DNA of 64,000 nucleotides from the NCBI GenBank assembly GCA_047967505.1, contig CM106539.1, one strand, 5' to 3'. The position numbers and the translations under genes are program-made. Origin of the DNA: Dipteris shenzhenensis. Its lineage: Eukaryota > Polypodiophyta > Polypodiopsida > Gleicheniales. Shown piece after piece: positions 30,113 to 41,500 of this stretch. The notes under the pieces are model-generated. The model was not told where the DNA came from, made no database searches, and worked only from the letters and a program-made list of their open reading frames with translations. Numbering within the stretch: position 1 is the first letter of the stretch; each line of letters starts with the position of its first letter.

Positions 30113-30671
30113 CACTCCCCATTCTTTATGACATGGGGCTCAGTGTCTTGGCTTTCTCTTACTGGTAGGTCTTTTATGAGAGACATGACTCTTCTCGGGC
30201 CAATTCGATTCGGCGTCATCAGGTTGAGTCCTGTTCTTTAGATGTGGTACCACACCTTCCTTTTGCAGCAGTACATGCCTCTGTGGATACCTCTTGGGAG
30301 ATACTGGCGAGCATAGTAGCCTGGCATATCTGGAGAGCCAGATGCATAGAGGCGTTGGAGGGAACTCAGGTTCATCCCTCGTACACATTGGCTAGTATCT
30401 GGATAGACACCATACATACTTTGATGGCCGTATGGACAAGCATGCAGGGAGACTCCCATGTAGCCTCAGCTAGGAGATTCTTTTTTCAGGGAATAGAAGA
30501 ATTCTCCTTTCTTCTCTGAGACTCTTACAGGGTTGAGGTGGCACTTTCAGCCTCAGCCTTAGTTGTTTTCCACCTCATTTTGAGGGGGTTATTTATCCTC
30601 ATGGTTACATGATGTATTCCGCTTTGAGCTTGCTCTCGCGGGTTTTTTCTCTTTCTTGAAAAATAAAATAA
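30113..30671 (+). mobile_element. LINE-B copy 3, 5'-truncated (559 bp)
   Basis: It begins 'cactccccattctttatgac' (equivalent to about 42325 in the full copy) and ends in 'ttgaaaaataaaataaaa'. The ORF2 C-terminus is open from 30244 to 30519 (VDTSWEILASIVAWHIWRAR). It is nearly identical to 26216-26680. The perfect 14-bp target duplication proves insertion by target-primed reverse transcription into LINE-A. Confidence 0.9.
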
Positions 30672-30685
30672 AATCCGTTGGGGCT
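30672..30685. repeat. Target site duplication of LINE-B copy 3, right
   Basis: 'aatccgttggggct', identical to 30099-30112. Confidence 0.88.
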
Positions 30686-31260
30686 TCTTGGAGACATACA
30701 CCAATAGAGACATATTCTACACTGAGACACACGACAGCCCAGAGAAAGGGCTGCCAACAGTGACGGGATATACATGGGAGTCATCTATAGGAGGGAGATG
30801 AGGAGAGACACTGAGGTACAGGGTTCTGGAGGCGTAGCTGCCATATTCAGATCACACATGAGGCCTTTCATATCTGTGGTACAGAGAGAGGAGCATGCAA
30901 GACACATGTGGATAACAATTTCAGCTATTGGAGGCACGATAAATCTTCATTAGCACACCCCCATATACATCATCCTATGCACATGAGGTCACTACAGCGG
31001 GGCATAGCCCACATGAGACAATATATGATGACATCACGAAGTTCAGGGAGACATCCTCCTTCTTCGTGACTTCATGCACACATAGGAGACAGGCACGTGG
31101 GCTTGCTAGACTTTGACTTTGACTCCCTCATAGTGCCCGGCGTTGGTGCGGAGGTAAAGAACATCGTTGGAGCAGACTATTTGGTAGTCTGCAATTCCAC
31201 AGAGTGTCCAGCTCATGGAGAAGAGGCTCGAGTAAATAGAGCTCACTTGTGAGAAGGAAC

Positions 31261-32799
31261 CTACGTGGCTATATCTAATTTTTGAGACTTTGAGGGGGAT
31301 ATAGATGAGGAGTAATTTGCATCCATGCGCCTCTGAATCAAGGGCATAAGAGGTTCCATGCCAATCTTGAGGGCCCATTGCATCATGAAGGACACATCAA
31401 TCCCCAATTTGTCTGTATTTATCTCTGGTCCAAGGCGAATGACGCTTGTGGCGTACCCTATGCCACGTCTCTCAAGTGGGAAACCAAGCTGAAAAGTGGC
31501 TTGAGCCAGATGTCCACCACCTGTGGGCCCATCCACTCCTCCATCATGCTACAAATATCATCCTTCATCCTCAGACAATACCAAGCAGGGATCCATTTCC
31601 CCCCCCAATCGTGCGGCGAAGTCGAACCCCTAGAAGGGGCGAGTGCAATATTGGAGAGGGAGCTGTTACAGCCTCGAGGGAGCGGAGGACAAGGTCCCCG
31701 GATCCGCGATCTTTGACATTGTTGGAGCCCTCTAATCCTACTTCCTAGTTGACACCTGGGGACCTCTACTTCTTGAAGCCGATGGGACTGCATGAGCAAA
31801 TCTACTGGATTCACTGTCACCTGTGCCGTGAGGTAGCCAACACTCGTCCCCTTTGCTTGCTTCCCCTTTGGATGGAACTCCTTCCTCTACGTCTAAGGAG
31901 TGGCCTCACACTCTGTCTTCCTCCACTCTCGTTGCCAAGCACGACGTCTTCACTGCTTTAGGGTATTCTTGTTGGGTTTCTTCCGCTTCACCCTGGTCCA
32001 GGTCCCACCAAAAGGCTCTATCCATGGTGTTTGGGACTCCATCCACCACTGCCTATCTCGTGCTGTGCTCTCGTTGGTCAAGCTGTCCACTGCTGAGGAA
32101 GCGGTTGAGGGGGGCATACCTGCTCTGCCCTCTCCTGCAATCCCTTGCCGGGTGTCCCATGTGTCTGCAACGTAAGCACTATCCTGGTAAGCCTAAAATC
32201 ACTATTTGTTGTCTGAGCTCACCACCATCCATTGTCTCTAGAAAGATCTGCTCTGGGAGAGTCTCCGGACACTCCACAATCAACCTGAGCTTGGGGACCC
32301 CATCCTCTACAACCATTGAAGCGGCTGTCTGAGGAAGCGGCTCCAACACCATGCAAAAGGCTCCCCCAATGGAGTGAAGAGTGGACTTATACTCCTTGGG
32401 TAGCCCGGGAATCAGAGTGTCACAGGGAAGCGAGGTATGTGATGGGTCAACTCCATATCATCAACCATGAACCCATGATACCAAGGGATAAGGTAAACAA
32501 GATGCGGGTCCAAAAGGATCAGGCTACGCTCCACCAGTGAGTGACAGAGTAGTGTCGGGGGAGCTTAGATGGAGAAGGAAAACCCCTCTGTCATAGATGG
32601 TGACCTCCTGAATGTGGTGTTCATCCAATGCTAAGCTGGCCTAGATCTAATCAAGAACTTGGCTCCTGGATGGCGTGAGGCCAACAATCCTACCTACCAC
32701 TACCCTGTCCTGTAGTGACTGTATGGCTTTCTTCACCTAGTGTTTGTCCTCTGGAGAGAGAAGAACCTTAATAGCTTGGGGAGTCGAGGGTGTTGCCAT
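31261..32799 (-). pseudogene. LINE-C ORF1 (DUF4283-like, CCHC), decayed
   Basis: The minus strand from ATG 32799 (MATPSTPQAIKVLLSPEDKH) reads a DUF4283-type domain: VVVGRIVGLTPSRSQVLD, IYDRGVFLLHLSSPD and SFWTRILFTLSLG. After several shifts it reaches a CCHC knuckle CLRCRHMGHPARDC (about 32175-32124). The last part (MQWALKIGMEPLMPLIQRRM, to 31264) is a 91-codon open stretch. DUF4283 plus knuckle is the ORF1 layout of plant L1-type LINEs. It differs from LINE-B ORF1 in sequence, so I label it separately. No ORF2 follows; LINE-A sequence adjoins at about 31110. Confidence 0.62.
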
Positions 32800-33290
32800 G
32801 TGAGCTCCTCTCGCCAAACCAACGATCACCACCAAGATTCAATCTTCATTAGAAGACAAGACACTCAGCAGTGCTGCGAGAAGGGATGGAAAAGGAAAAT
32901 GGAAGGAGGCTAGGAGAGGGAAAAAGGCCTCTCACAAGACCCCAAAAGTTGACAAGAAAGGTCAGCTAAAGGAAGAACCCAATAAAGGTATGAAGGGGAG
33001 AGTCCCCCCGAATCCTCTACCAAAGGAACTTCAAACAAAAACCAGCAAGCCCAAAGGAGAGAGTTGGCTGTGGGCTGCTTCTTGAGGGATGAAAGACCAC
33101 CTAAGTACAACGCCAAAAAAACCAAAATCCTTGAGAACTCCTTGAAGAAAGCTCTCGAACTTGAAACCTTGCCAAGAAACCACCTGCCCATGCTTAGAAC
33201 AGCTTCTAAGGGCCACCAATGATAGTCAGAGCTACCAACATAACACGCCAATCAAGACAACCAGCTTCAAGGGCTCCAGAGGGGGCGCGC
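32800..33290 (-). other. Probable LINE-C leader
   Basis: Upstream of the LINE-C ORF1 start on its strand. An open frame of 113 codons (33251-32913, minus) rich in Leu and Ser has no recognisable domain. Confidence 0.35.
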
Positions 33291-33889
33291 TCTTGTTCCA
33301 ACATGTTGGTTAAATCTTCATGGGGCCTTATCTAAGGTTGTGAAAGGTTGTGAAAGAGTGGCTTACCAAAGAATTGAAGGGGTTTATGATCACATGTGAT
33401 ACTTCGTGGTCTTGAATGAGTGGTAGAATGGATGCGGTGGTTCATCCAATGCTTGGACAGCCGCGACTCCTTACATGCAACAATGTGGCAATGGGAGCTC
33501 GGACAACCAATCATATGAAGCGGTTCTTTGACAAAAGTTACATGCATTCAAGGTGATTTGAGGAGCCCTATATTTACATACTATGCACAATTGCTTCCTC
33601 TCTTCGTTGAGAAGCTTACCTCGATGAGAGTCGACTCCAATAGCTTCATCTTCTATCAATAGCATCATATGAGAAGCTGTTCATAGGGTCCTTAGTAGAG
33701 TCCATCGAGGTATTGTTTATTAGTCTTTTGTAAGCCGCAAAAAGGTCTGTAGTAGGCATGAGCTGCCAGTACGTGAATTAGGAGTCAATTTTGTTCTACA
33801 CTGTGTCATGAATCTCATATGTTTTGTGCTTTTGAAAACTTTAATTATTTCATGCAATCTCGGATGTCCATAGTTGCCGCTTCATGATC
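33291..33889. other. No gene recognised
   Basis: Short ORFs only. No repeat relationship to the rest of the window noticed. Confidence 0.3.
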
Positions 33890-34560
33890 ACAAGATCCCA
33901 TCTAACATTGGGAGCACCTCCTCATGGAGGTATATCGCCTTCGTACATGAGAGGCAGAGCAGGACCACCTCATCCATAGACTGGGCCAGGAGATATCATA
34001 GCTCCGGAAGGGTGTGGTAGCCATAGTGACAGCCCCAATCAGTGAGCCAATAGTGGAGGCAGTAGAGGCACAAATAGCCAATATGCAGTTGGTCATCATA
34101 GATACTTACAAATGGTTGGATGTCATAAAACGGGAGCCTGTGAAGGCCTCTGTTTTAGCCACCATTTTGAAGCAGAGCAAAGAGTCACTATGGCTCTCAA
34201 TGTTAGAGCACGAGGCACCCTACCACTCCCATTGATGATGCGACCAGCTTTGTGACTTCCACCTTGGGAGTCCATAAGCATGGGATTGAGGGGGCCTGGT
34301 GTATAGGGTGGGACTGCAACCCAAAGCAGCCTCTCATCATTCACTTCAAGGACACTCATGCTAACCTTGCGGCACTGCTTAGACAATCAGCTTTAAGTGA
34401 CCACCCAAAGATTACTCTACAAGTTGAGGAGAGCCGTCCCCTTATAAAGCAGCGGGATGTTGCCTAGGCCCCATAGGAGGGGAAGTGCGCAGTAGTCTGA
34501 GGACCGACTCTCTGAGTGCTCGTGACACCTCCGGCCTCTACTTTGACATCGGTGACTCTT
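33890..34560 (+). mobile_element. LINE-A fragment, region upstream of ORF2
   Basis: Co-linear with 47130-47800: 'cctcatggaggtatatcg' / 'gctcatggaggtacacaa', 'caaatagccaatatgcagt' / 'agattgcgagcatgcaatct', 'tacaagttgaggagag' / 'tacaggttgaggagag'. Gln/Glu-rich broken peptides suggest an ORF1 with helical content. Confidence 0.5.
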
Positions 34561-34734
34561 CCTTAGCCATTTTGAGAGTCACTATTTGAGTGCTCCATCT
34601 AGCTACCCCACGGACTTCACCGACACATCTTTTGGGGCATTCTTGCCTAGCGCTTCTTCAACATCGTCATCGTCATCGTCTTGCAGGGATGTGCACACGT
34701 GTGCAGTGGCTACTTGGAGGACATCTCTTATCAT

Positions 34735-35480
34735 AAGAGATCTATTTTTTATTACTACATGCTTGATGTTAGTTTGGGGTCCTCTGCCCTGGGTAGTCCC
34801 CAAAAAATTAATGTATTGAATTTTGGTTTTCATTGAGTCTAAAGGTTCTCTGCCTTGGATAGTCCTCCTAAAAATGATGTATTGGGTTTTCTCTTTGTGG
34901 CTTCCTAACATGTCCTATTACGAAGCCAAGGGGCAATGTACTGTGGGAGCCATATGTATTGGCTTTGATAGGTCATGAGCCTCTAAGCCATGCTAGATGA
35001 GATTTCTATGTTATGCTCACTAGCCTCTGGGCCATGCTTACTTACCTCTGAGATTGTGTGGGAACCATGTCTAGTTCTAGACTGGCATGCACAGCTTGAT
35101 GACCGTCATTGTCATGTTCTATTCTTGGTTCCATTCCAGTAGTCTCTCACCTTGCCTTCATGGGGGGGTGTTGGAATATGAAGCCAAAGTGAGCCAAAAA
35201 TGAGTGTACTAGGTGTTTAGGAGGTGTTTTATAGTCTAGTGAGTCCTACACATGCCACGTGTCATATTGGGAGATATCCCATGGACATTGTGAATTTCTA
35301 GAGTCTAGTGTCACACTATATAGTGTTGTACTTGTCTTGAGTCACTTGATATCAATCAACATCAAGCTTTATATCATGTGAGTATTTTGGTTATCGTTGC
35401 CTAGCATTTGCTCTTCCATTTTGCCTTTCCATTATGCTTTCCATATTTCCATTCTGTTCCTAGTTAGCTTGGCATTCTCC
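34735..35480 (+). mobile_element. copia-3 relative: 3' non-coding region, PPT and LTR
   Basis: 34735-35160 resembles the 3' non-coding region of copia-3 (9659-10120, opposite strand). A polypurine tract 'catgggggggtgttgg' marks the LTR start at about 35168. The LTR (to about 35480) shares 'gccacgtgtca', the TATA-like 'actatatagtg' position and 'ttgcctttccattatgctttcc' with the copia-3 LTR, but is much diverged. No gag or second LTR is left. Confidence 0.62.
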
Positions 35481-35489
35481 TACTGCCAT

Positions 35490-36045
35490 GTCTCTTCACT
35501 ACCCACATATCATGGTGGAAAATTCTCCTTGTTGGGGACTTCAACGCAAGGACATGTACACACTAGCTATCATTCTAGATTTTCTATCGTATCCAATTTG
35601 TTGGACTAGACAAGGCTAGGATGTCCCGAGTCTCCACAAATAGACGAGCCCAAAACCACATCTTATGGGTATGCATTCTTGGACATGGGTAGAATAGATT
35701 ATCTTATTATCTATAATGGTCTGGATCACTGGTCCTCCTCAGGTGGTTTCACTTGTGGGGAGTTCTAACATAGTTGAATATCTCATGGGATCTCGTGCCT
35801 CCACTTCACATATCATGGATTTCTCCCTCCTACCACAACCTACAAGAGCAAACCACACCTAACTATTTATCCACCCCATAGCTTACAATGCACACCACGA
35901 CACCACTCACACACACTACTTATCATGAGATACATTTTGATCACAACATAAAACACGAGTACTCCATATGCCTCTCCACTCTATGCACATACAGGACTAC
36001 ATACTATTCCTAGAGGATCTAGCTACCCTAATCACATGCTCTCTC
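35490..36045 (+). mobile_element. LINE-A endonuclease fragment
   Basis: 'cttgttggggacttcaacgcaagg' codes LVGDFNAR, the GDFNA motif of APE endonucleases, intact here. 'attatctataatggtctgg' and 'cctcctcaggtggtttcac' match 48400-48450. Many stops follow. Confidence 0.65.
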
Positions 36046-36049
36046 CATG

Positions 36050-36180
36050 AGGCTGCCTAAATATTTTTCCACACAACACTTGGAAGTATTACATCAAGTA
36101 TTTTCTCCTTTTGGGCTTATTAAGAAGATTGTGATGCATCAAATTTCAGGTGCCTATTATTTCTTGGCCATTATAATGTA
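36050..36180 (+). pseudogene. Possible RRM (PTB-like) exon fragment
   Basis: One open frame (36047-36286) contains LEVLHQVFSPFGLIKKIVMH followed by an aromatic/hydrophobic strand. The DVLHQVFSPFGxVxKIV pattern is typical of an RNA-recognition motif of plant polypyrimidine tract-binding proteins. It is a single short exon-sized piece ending where the match fades (about 36180), next to the LINE-B insertion at 36351. It may be a gene fragment carried by a repeat or a relic exon. No neighbouring exon recognised. Confidence 0.4.
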
Positions 36181-36334
36181 CCTTAATCGTCAAGACCTTA
36201 TAGTCCACATCATTTGGTTCCACCTACAAAACTGGTGGGTTCTTCTTGACCATCATAGCCCTCTTCTTCATGTAGAGGTTCCTTGACCTTATCTTCCTTA
36301 GCTTCATTCTGAAATTGTTTGATAAAATTTTCCT

Positions 36335-36350
36335 AGAATGCTGAAGTGGA
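36335..36350. repeat. Target site duplication of LINE-B copy 4, left
   Basis: 'agaatgctgaagtgga' against 'agaatgctgttgtgga' at 42881-42896: 14 of 16 match, the first nine perfectly. Confidence 0.85.
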
Positions 36351-37040
36351 AGAACGACTACTGCAGCCTGAAGTCGAAGAACGACTACTGCTGCTGCTCC
36401 CCGCTCCTCCTGCTCCCCATGTCACTGCTGCTCTCCTTGCTCCTCCTGCTCCCCACGTCACTGCTGCTCTCCTTGCTCCCTGCTGCTCTCCCCGCTCACT
36501 GCTACTCTCCTCGCTCCCTGCTGCTCCTCCTGCTCCCCTCCTCGCTGCCCCCTCCCTTCCCTCCTGCTGCTCCTCCTCCCTACTGCTGCTCCTCTCCCCG
36601 CTCCCTGCTGCCTCTCTCCCCACTCCCTGCTGCTCCTCCTGCTCCCTCCTCGCTGCCCCCTCCCTTCCCTCCTCGCTGCCCCCTCCTACCTGCCCTCTCC
36701 CCCGCACTGCCCCCTTCCCCCGCGCTGCAGCCTCCCCCCCCTGCTGCTGCAGCCTCCCCCCCCCCGCGACTGCTGCTGCTCCCCCCCCGCACCTGCTGCT
36801 GCTCCCCCCCCGCTGCAGCCTGCTGCTCCCCCCCCGCACCTGCTGCTGCTTCCCCCCCGCTGCAGCCTGATGCTGCTTCTCCTCCCATCTCCTTCCCCTC
36901 TCCTCTACTCCTCTTCTCCCCCTCTCCTCCACTCCTCCTCTCCCCTATCCTCCCCTCCTCTCCCCTCCTCCCCGCTGTCTCTTCTCTCTCCCTTCTTCTT
37001 CACCCTCTCCTTCATCTAGATTACCCCTATTCTCTTATAG
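36351..37040 (+). other. LINE-B leader with CTG-rich and C-rich tracts
   Basis: Starts with two copies of 'gaacgactactgc', then 'ctgctgctcc' and 'cctcctgctcccc' repeats and long C runs. Extreme strand asymmetry. LINE leaders usually hold an internal promoter; none can be pinpointed. Confidence 0.7.
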
Positions 37041-37118
37041 GGGTCTCCTGGACTTCAGGAAAGCGGACGGAGTTTTTATTTTTTGTGTTTGAATCGGCCA
37101 ACACACCTCGATTGACGA

Positions 37119-38507
37119 ATGGGTTCCCATTCAGTCAATCCGCCTCCGCTCACACCGGCCGCGAGGACTGTCACTTTTTCAAAAGACGAGCTACAGCAGT
37201 TGCAAAAGGATTTCGAACATGAGTGTTCCACGACTCTATTCGCACGCATTCATGGCTCACACCCCTCCAGGTCACAAGCTAGAGATTGGATGCTGTCGGC
37301 GCTTCCTCAGGACCTCGCCCCCCACCTCAAGGATGTTCGTTTGTTGGGACGCGGTTTCTTTCAGGTGTGCCTAGATTCCCCAGACATCACGAGAGACCTA
37401 CTACAGGCCGGGTTTCTACTTCTAGGCTACAGGAGGATCTCTTTGTTTCCTTTTCAACTGGGATTTGACCCACTTGAAGAGGACAAGCAGGGAGTTTTTG
37501 TTTTCATCATGTTCCTTGGTCTTCCCTTAGTTTATCACCGGCTTCTTTCAGTTATTGGCGAGAGGTTTGGTGTGGTGGTAGAGATCCCCCTCTCCCTGGT
37601 GAGCCCTCTTCGGCTGCTGCAGCGGTTAGGATGGACGGGGTACCCAGGGTTAGGGTCATTGTCCAGGACCCCAATATTTCAAATGACCACATCATGCTAC
37701 AGTGACCCGATGGGTCTTTCTTCCGCCAGAGATTTGAGGTTGCAGGTTGGCAGGACCAGTGCAGGATTTGCAGGCAGGATTTGCAGATCCTCGGGGCACT
37801 TTGCTAGAGATTGCCCAAAGAAGAAAAAGAGGCCCACAAAGCAACCAGCTCGTACTAGCTTATGACAGAAAGTAGGAGCAGGACCTACCGCTCCACAGAC
37901 ACGGCCTCAGACACGGGCTCCCCCCTCTCCTAGTGCTACTCAAGTCCCTTCGGCACCCCGCGCCACCTCTGGCCCACGGTGGGCTCCGGTCGCGGCTAGG
38001 CCCTCTACTCTAGTTCACTCCTCCACCTCTTCGAAGGCTACCCCCTTGGAGCCTCAGGAGGAGACTACAATTCAGGAGCCTTGTTCGACTCCACCCTTGG
38101 ATCAGGCTCTACCTTCCTCAGCAGTGCAGGTTGTTGGCACCTCGTCTGCACCACTTTTTGATCAGGATCCAGTACAGGTGCATCCCTCTTTGGACAGAGA
38201 GAAGGGGGTTTTACATTCTCTTCCTGCTTCGGTAGGAATCCTTCGTACCGCCTCCCCAGGACTGGCTTAGCGGAACTCATTTTCCGCTTTGGAGGACCTC
38301 TCTAGCCTCCCAAATGATGATTTTGTACCCTCTACTTTTGGAGAGCCAGTTATCGGCATCCCTATTGAGAGATCCTTTTCTCTCTCACCTGTGGACTTTC
38401 CTCCCCTCGGACCTCGTGTGTATGGCAGGAGGTCTGCTCCGGTAGAGGCTTCTGTTTCCGCCACCAGGTGGGGTAAGGTATTCCAACCCACTTCCTCCCG
38501 CCGATGA
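37119..38507 (+). pseudogene. LINE-B copy 4 ORF1 (DUF4283-like, CCHC)
   Basis: One frame from ATG 37119 to TGA 38505-38507, broken by in-frame stops at 37863-37865 (TGA, where copy 1 has Arg) and 38268-38270. N-terminal part: VTFSKDELQQLQKDFEHE, FARIHGSHPSRSQARDW, GRGFFQVCLDSPD and PFQLGFDPLEED. A one-base loss near 37590 puts the middle out of frame. A 13-bp duplication at about 37761-37785 ('gcaggatttgcag' twice) restores it but replaces the first Cys of the knuckle with Gly (GRICRSSGHFARDC). Pro/Ser-rich tail. The product would bind LINE RNA. Confidence 0.85.
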
Positions 38508-41500
38508 GGATAGCCAGTTGGAATATACAGGGATTGAGCGGCATCCCTCATCGCCGTCGCAGACAACTGATTAGGAATCAGCTCCATCCAGGTGTTTCAG
38601 GTGGTTCCCTAGATATTCTTTCTCTTCAGGAACACAAACTGGATATTAGAGATTGCTCCAAGTCAGGTAAGTTGCTCTCAGGCCGGACTTTTTGGCTTCC
38701 TGCCTTGGGAACCAGAGGAGGTACATGCATTTCAGTTTCAGAATCTATTCTCCCCCTGGTCATTGGACACGGTACCATAACCCCCTCTAGGGCCCAGTGG
38801 GTTTTACTTCTGAATGACGGACGTAAGGTTGGTTTCCTCAACCTTTATGCTCCGAACAACAGAGGGAACCGTGTTTTGTTTTGAAAAGAGTTGCTCTCGT
38901 GGGCTGACATTGTGGATTCGTGGATTATTGGATGTGACTTCAACATGGTTGAAGCACCTTCTGATAAGAAAGGGGACAGAGAAGGTGGTATCCACTCCCT
39001 TGAGAGAGCAACCTGGGATGCCTTCTTGTTCAGGTTCAGTGGCAGAGATGTTTGGTCAGATGATGCATTTCTTGTTCAGTCTCAGTCACTTTTGTTTTCA
39101 TGGTCGAACCATAGGGTGCAGATGCCTATCCATGCTCGGATTGACAGATTCTATGTGGGTCACTGGGCTCTTGATAGAGGGGGGACAGTTTGCATTGCAC
39201 CCGGTGTTTCCACTTCAGACCATTTTCCGATAATTTTGTCCATTTCAGAGCCTCATCTGAGAGGACGGTCTCACAGTATCAGGATCCCAGATGCCTTATA
39301 CACAGATGAGACTCTCACAGGGGCAGTGTTGGAGATCTGGGTTTCTCATATGCAGGGGGGGTGGCCGGTCCTTCAATGTGGCCACAGCACTTGCCAGTAT
39401 CAGCGACTTCTATCACTCCGTTGCTAGTGCTCGGCGAGGTGAGGTACTCAGGCGAGAGATCGGTATTCGCCGACAGTTGGCAGCCCTTCAGAGGGAGGAG
39501 AAGAAACGACCATCAGATGCTTGGATACAGGAGCGCCTTGCTGCGGCAAGGGCTCACTTGCAGACCTTGCGTGATCAAAGAGCAGAGTATGCCTTCCATG
39601 CCCGGGAGTCCTTTTGGATACAGATGGGAGGGAGAGTCAATAAACACTTTTTCTCTACACTTGGCCCCAGACATAGTAGAGAGAGTGTCAGGCAGCTTAT
39701 TGACTCTGACGGCGTTTTGCAGTCCCATTCGGAAACTTTCATGCATTTAGAGACAGATTTTTATACCTCCCTTCTTTCCGCAGATCCGAACTCAAAGGCT
39801 AGAGAGGTGGCTAGAGATGAAGTTTGGCAGAGTTTACCTGTGTTGGTCAACCCAGAGATGTTATGCTCACTTGATGCACGCTTTACCAACACAGAATTCA
39901 AGACTGCTATCTTTGCCCTTCATAAGGGCAAATGCCCTGGTTCCGATGGTCTTACTCCTCCTTTTTTTATAGCCTTTTGGGATATGATAGGTGATCATAT
40001 TACTTCAGCCCTGCAGGGCATTTGGGACTCGGGTGAGATGCCTGACTCACTGACCGAGGGACTCATTCACCTTATCCCTAAAGGTGGCAATAGGAATTTT
40101 GTATCCCATTGGAGACCCATCACTCTTTTGGGCACTCTTTACAAAATCCTTGCCAAGGCGATCAGCATCCGACTTCAGCCCCTTCTTTCAGACCTCATCC
40201 ATGATACTCAGACAGGCTTTGTGCATGGCAGGAGCATTTTTGATAATATCTTTTCCTTTTGGGAAGCCATAGAGTGGGCTATGCAGAGTGGGCAGAGGCT
40301 AGCAATTTTACTCTTGGACTTCAAGAAAGCCTATGACAGAGTAGATTGGGGTTTTCTTGAGGGCACTCTTCTACGGTTTGGATTTTCAGATGCTTGGATC
40401 AGAGGGGTGGCCTCCCTTTACAGATCAGCCCACAGCCAGGTTTTGAGAGGGGTAAGGGGTGACAGGTTTTAAATTTCCAGATCAGTTCGTCAGGGATGCG
40501 CTTTAGCCCCCTTCCTATTTCTTTTTGTGGCAGAAGCTATGAGTATCTTCCTTAGATCTCAGGCTGAGATTTTTGGGCTGAGACTGCCCTTGAGACAGGA
40601 GCAGAAGCTTTTTGACTGTGAGCTGGCTGATGACACTGCTATTCAGGCCTCCTTGCAATCACTTGATTCTTTCCGGATAGCCTTGGATATTTTTTGCTCA
40701 GCTGCAGGGGCACACATTAACTGGCATAAATCCTTTGGCTTTTGGATCAGTGATGAGGACACTCCAGGCTGGGGAGTTGACATTGGTTTTTCCTGGATTC
40801 AGAGGGGTGTTCCTATCAGGTATTTGGGATGTCAGGTAGGATTGGACATCTCTCCAGCACAGCAGTTTGCCCTAGTACTAGAAAGTATAAGGAAAAAGCT
40901 CCTTTTCTGGAGCTCTGCCAAACTCGACCTTGCATCTAGAATTGTGGTAGTGAACCAGGTTCTCTTGGCCACCTCCTGGTTCGTGTGTTCTTGCTGGTGC
41001 CGGTTGCATCACTCAGCTCATCATACTAGTTAGGAATTTTTTATGGAGTGGACTTGATGGCACAACAGATGTAGCAAGGGTGGCCTGGGAGACTATTATT
41101 CTCCCTACATGTGAAGGGGGCCTTAATGTCATTGACCCGGACTTGACCCGGACTTGCAGTGCAGGGCATTGCTTTGTAAGGTGGTGGTGAGGGGACTCAT
41201 GCCTGGGCAGGAACCTTGGAAGGATTTCTTTTTTGGACGCATTCAGGCTTGCACACCAACCTTGGGAGATGATTGGGTGGACAGCCCTCGCTGGATTTTC
41301 ACATCAGCCCCTCTCACATCTCCTGCCTCTCCTCTCATGACTGCCATCTTGAAAGCTTGGGGGAGATTCAGGAACACTCTTCGAAGGATTTCACCTTCTA
41401 CCGTCGAAGAGATTGATAGGCAGCCGATCAGTTGGAATGATAGTATTCTTGATGAGCATGCCAGACCACTGGGCACTTCCCATTACATGCAGTGGTCTAA

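Larger units (their letters stand above)
30064..31110 (+). pseudogene. LINE-A ORF2 endonuclease N-terminus, interrupted by LINE-B copy 3
   Basis: ATG at 30064 begins AVWNCNGTFG, the WNxNG start of an APE endonuclease. After the inserted LINE-B the frame resumes at 30686 with codons for a FYTETH-like motif (catalytic Glu; compare DIVFYTETHQ at 47860) and a VTGYTWESS-like stretch. The rest, to about 31110, is a decayed match to 47880-48180. Confidence 0.68.

Noticed and set aside
32910-33251. Hydrophobic 113-codon ORF as a membrane protein gene
   Set aside because: Lies in the probable LINE-C leader, with biased composition and overlapping open frames.
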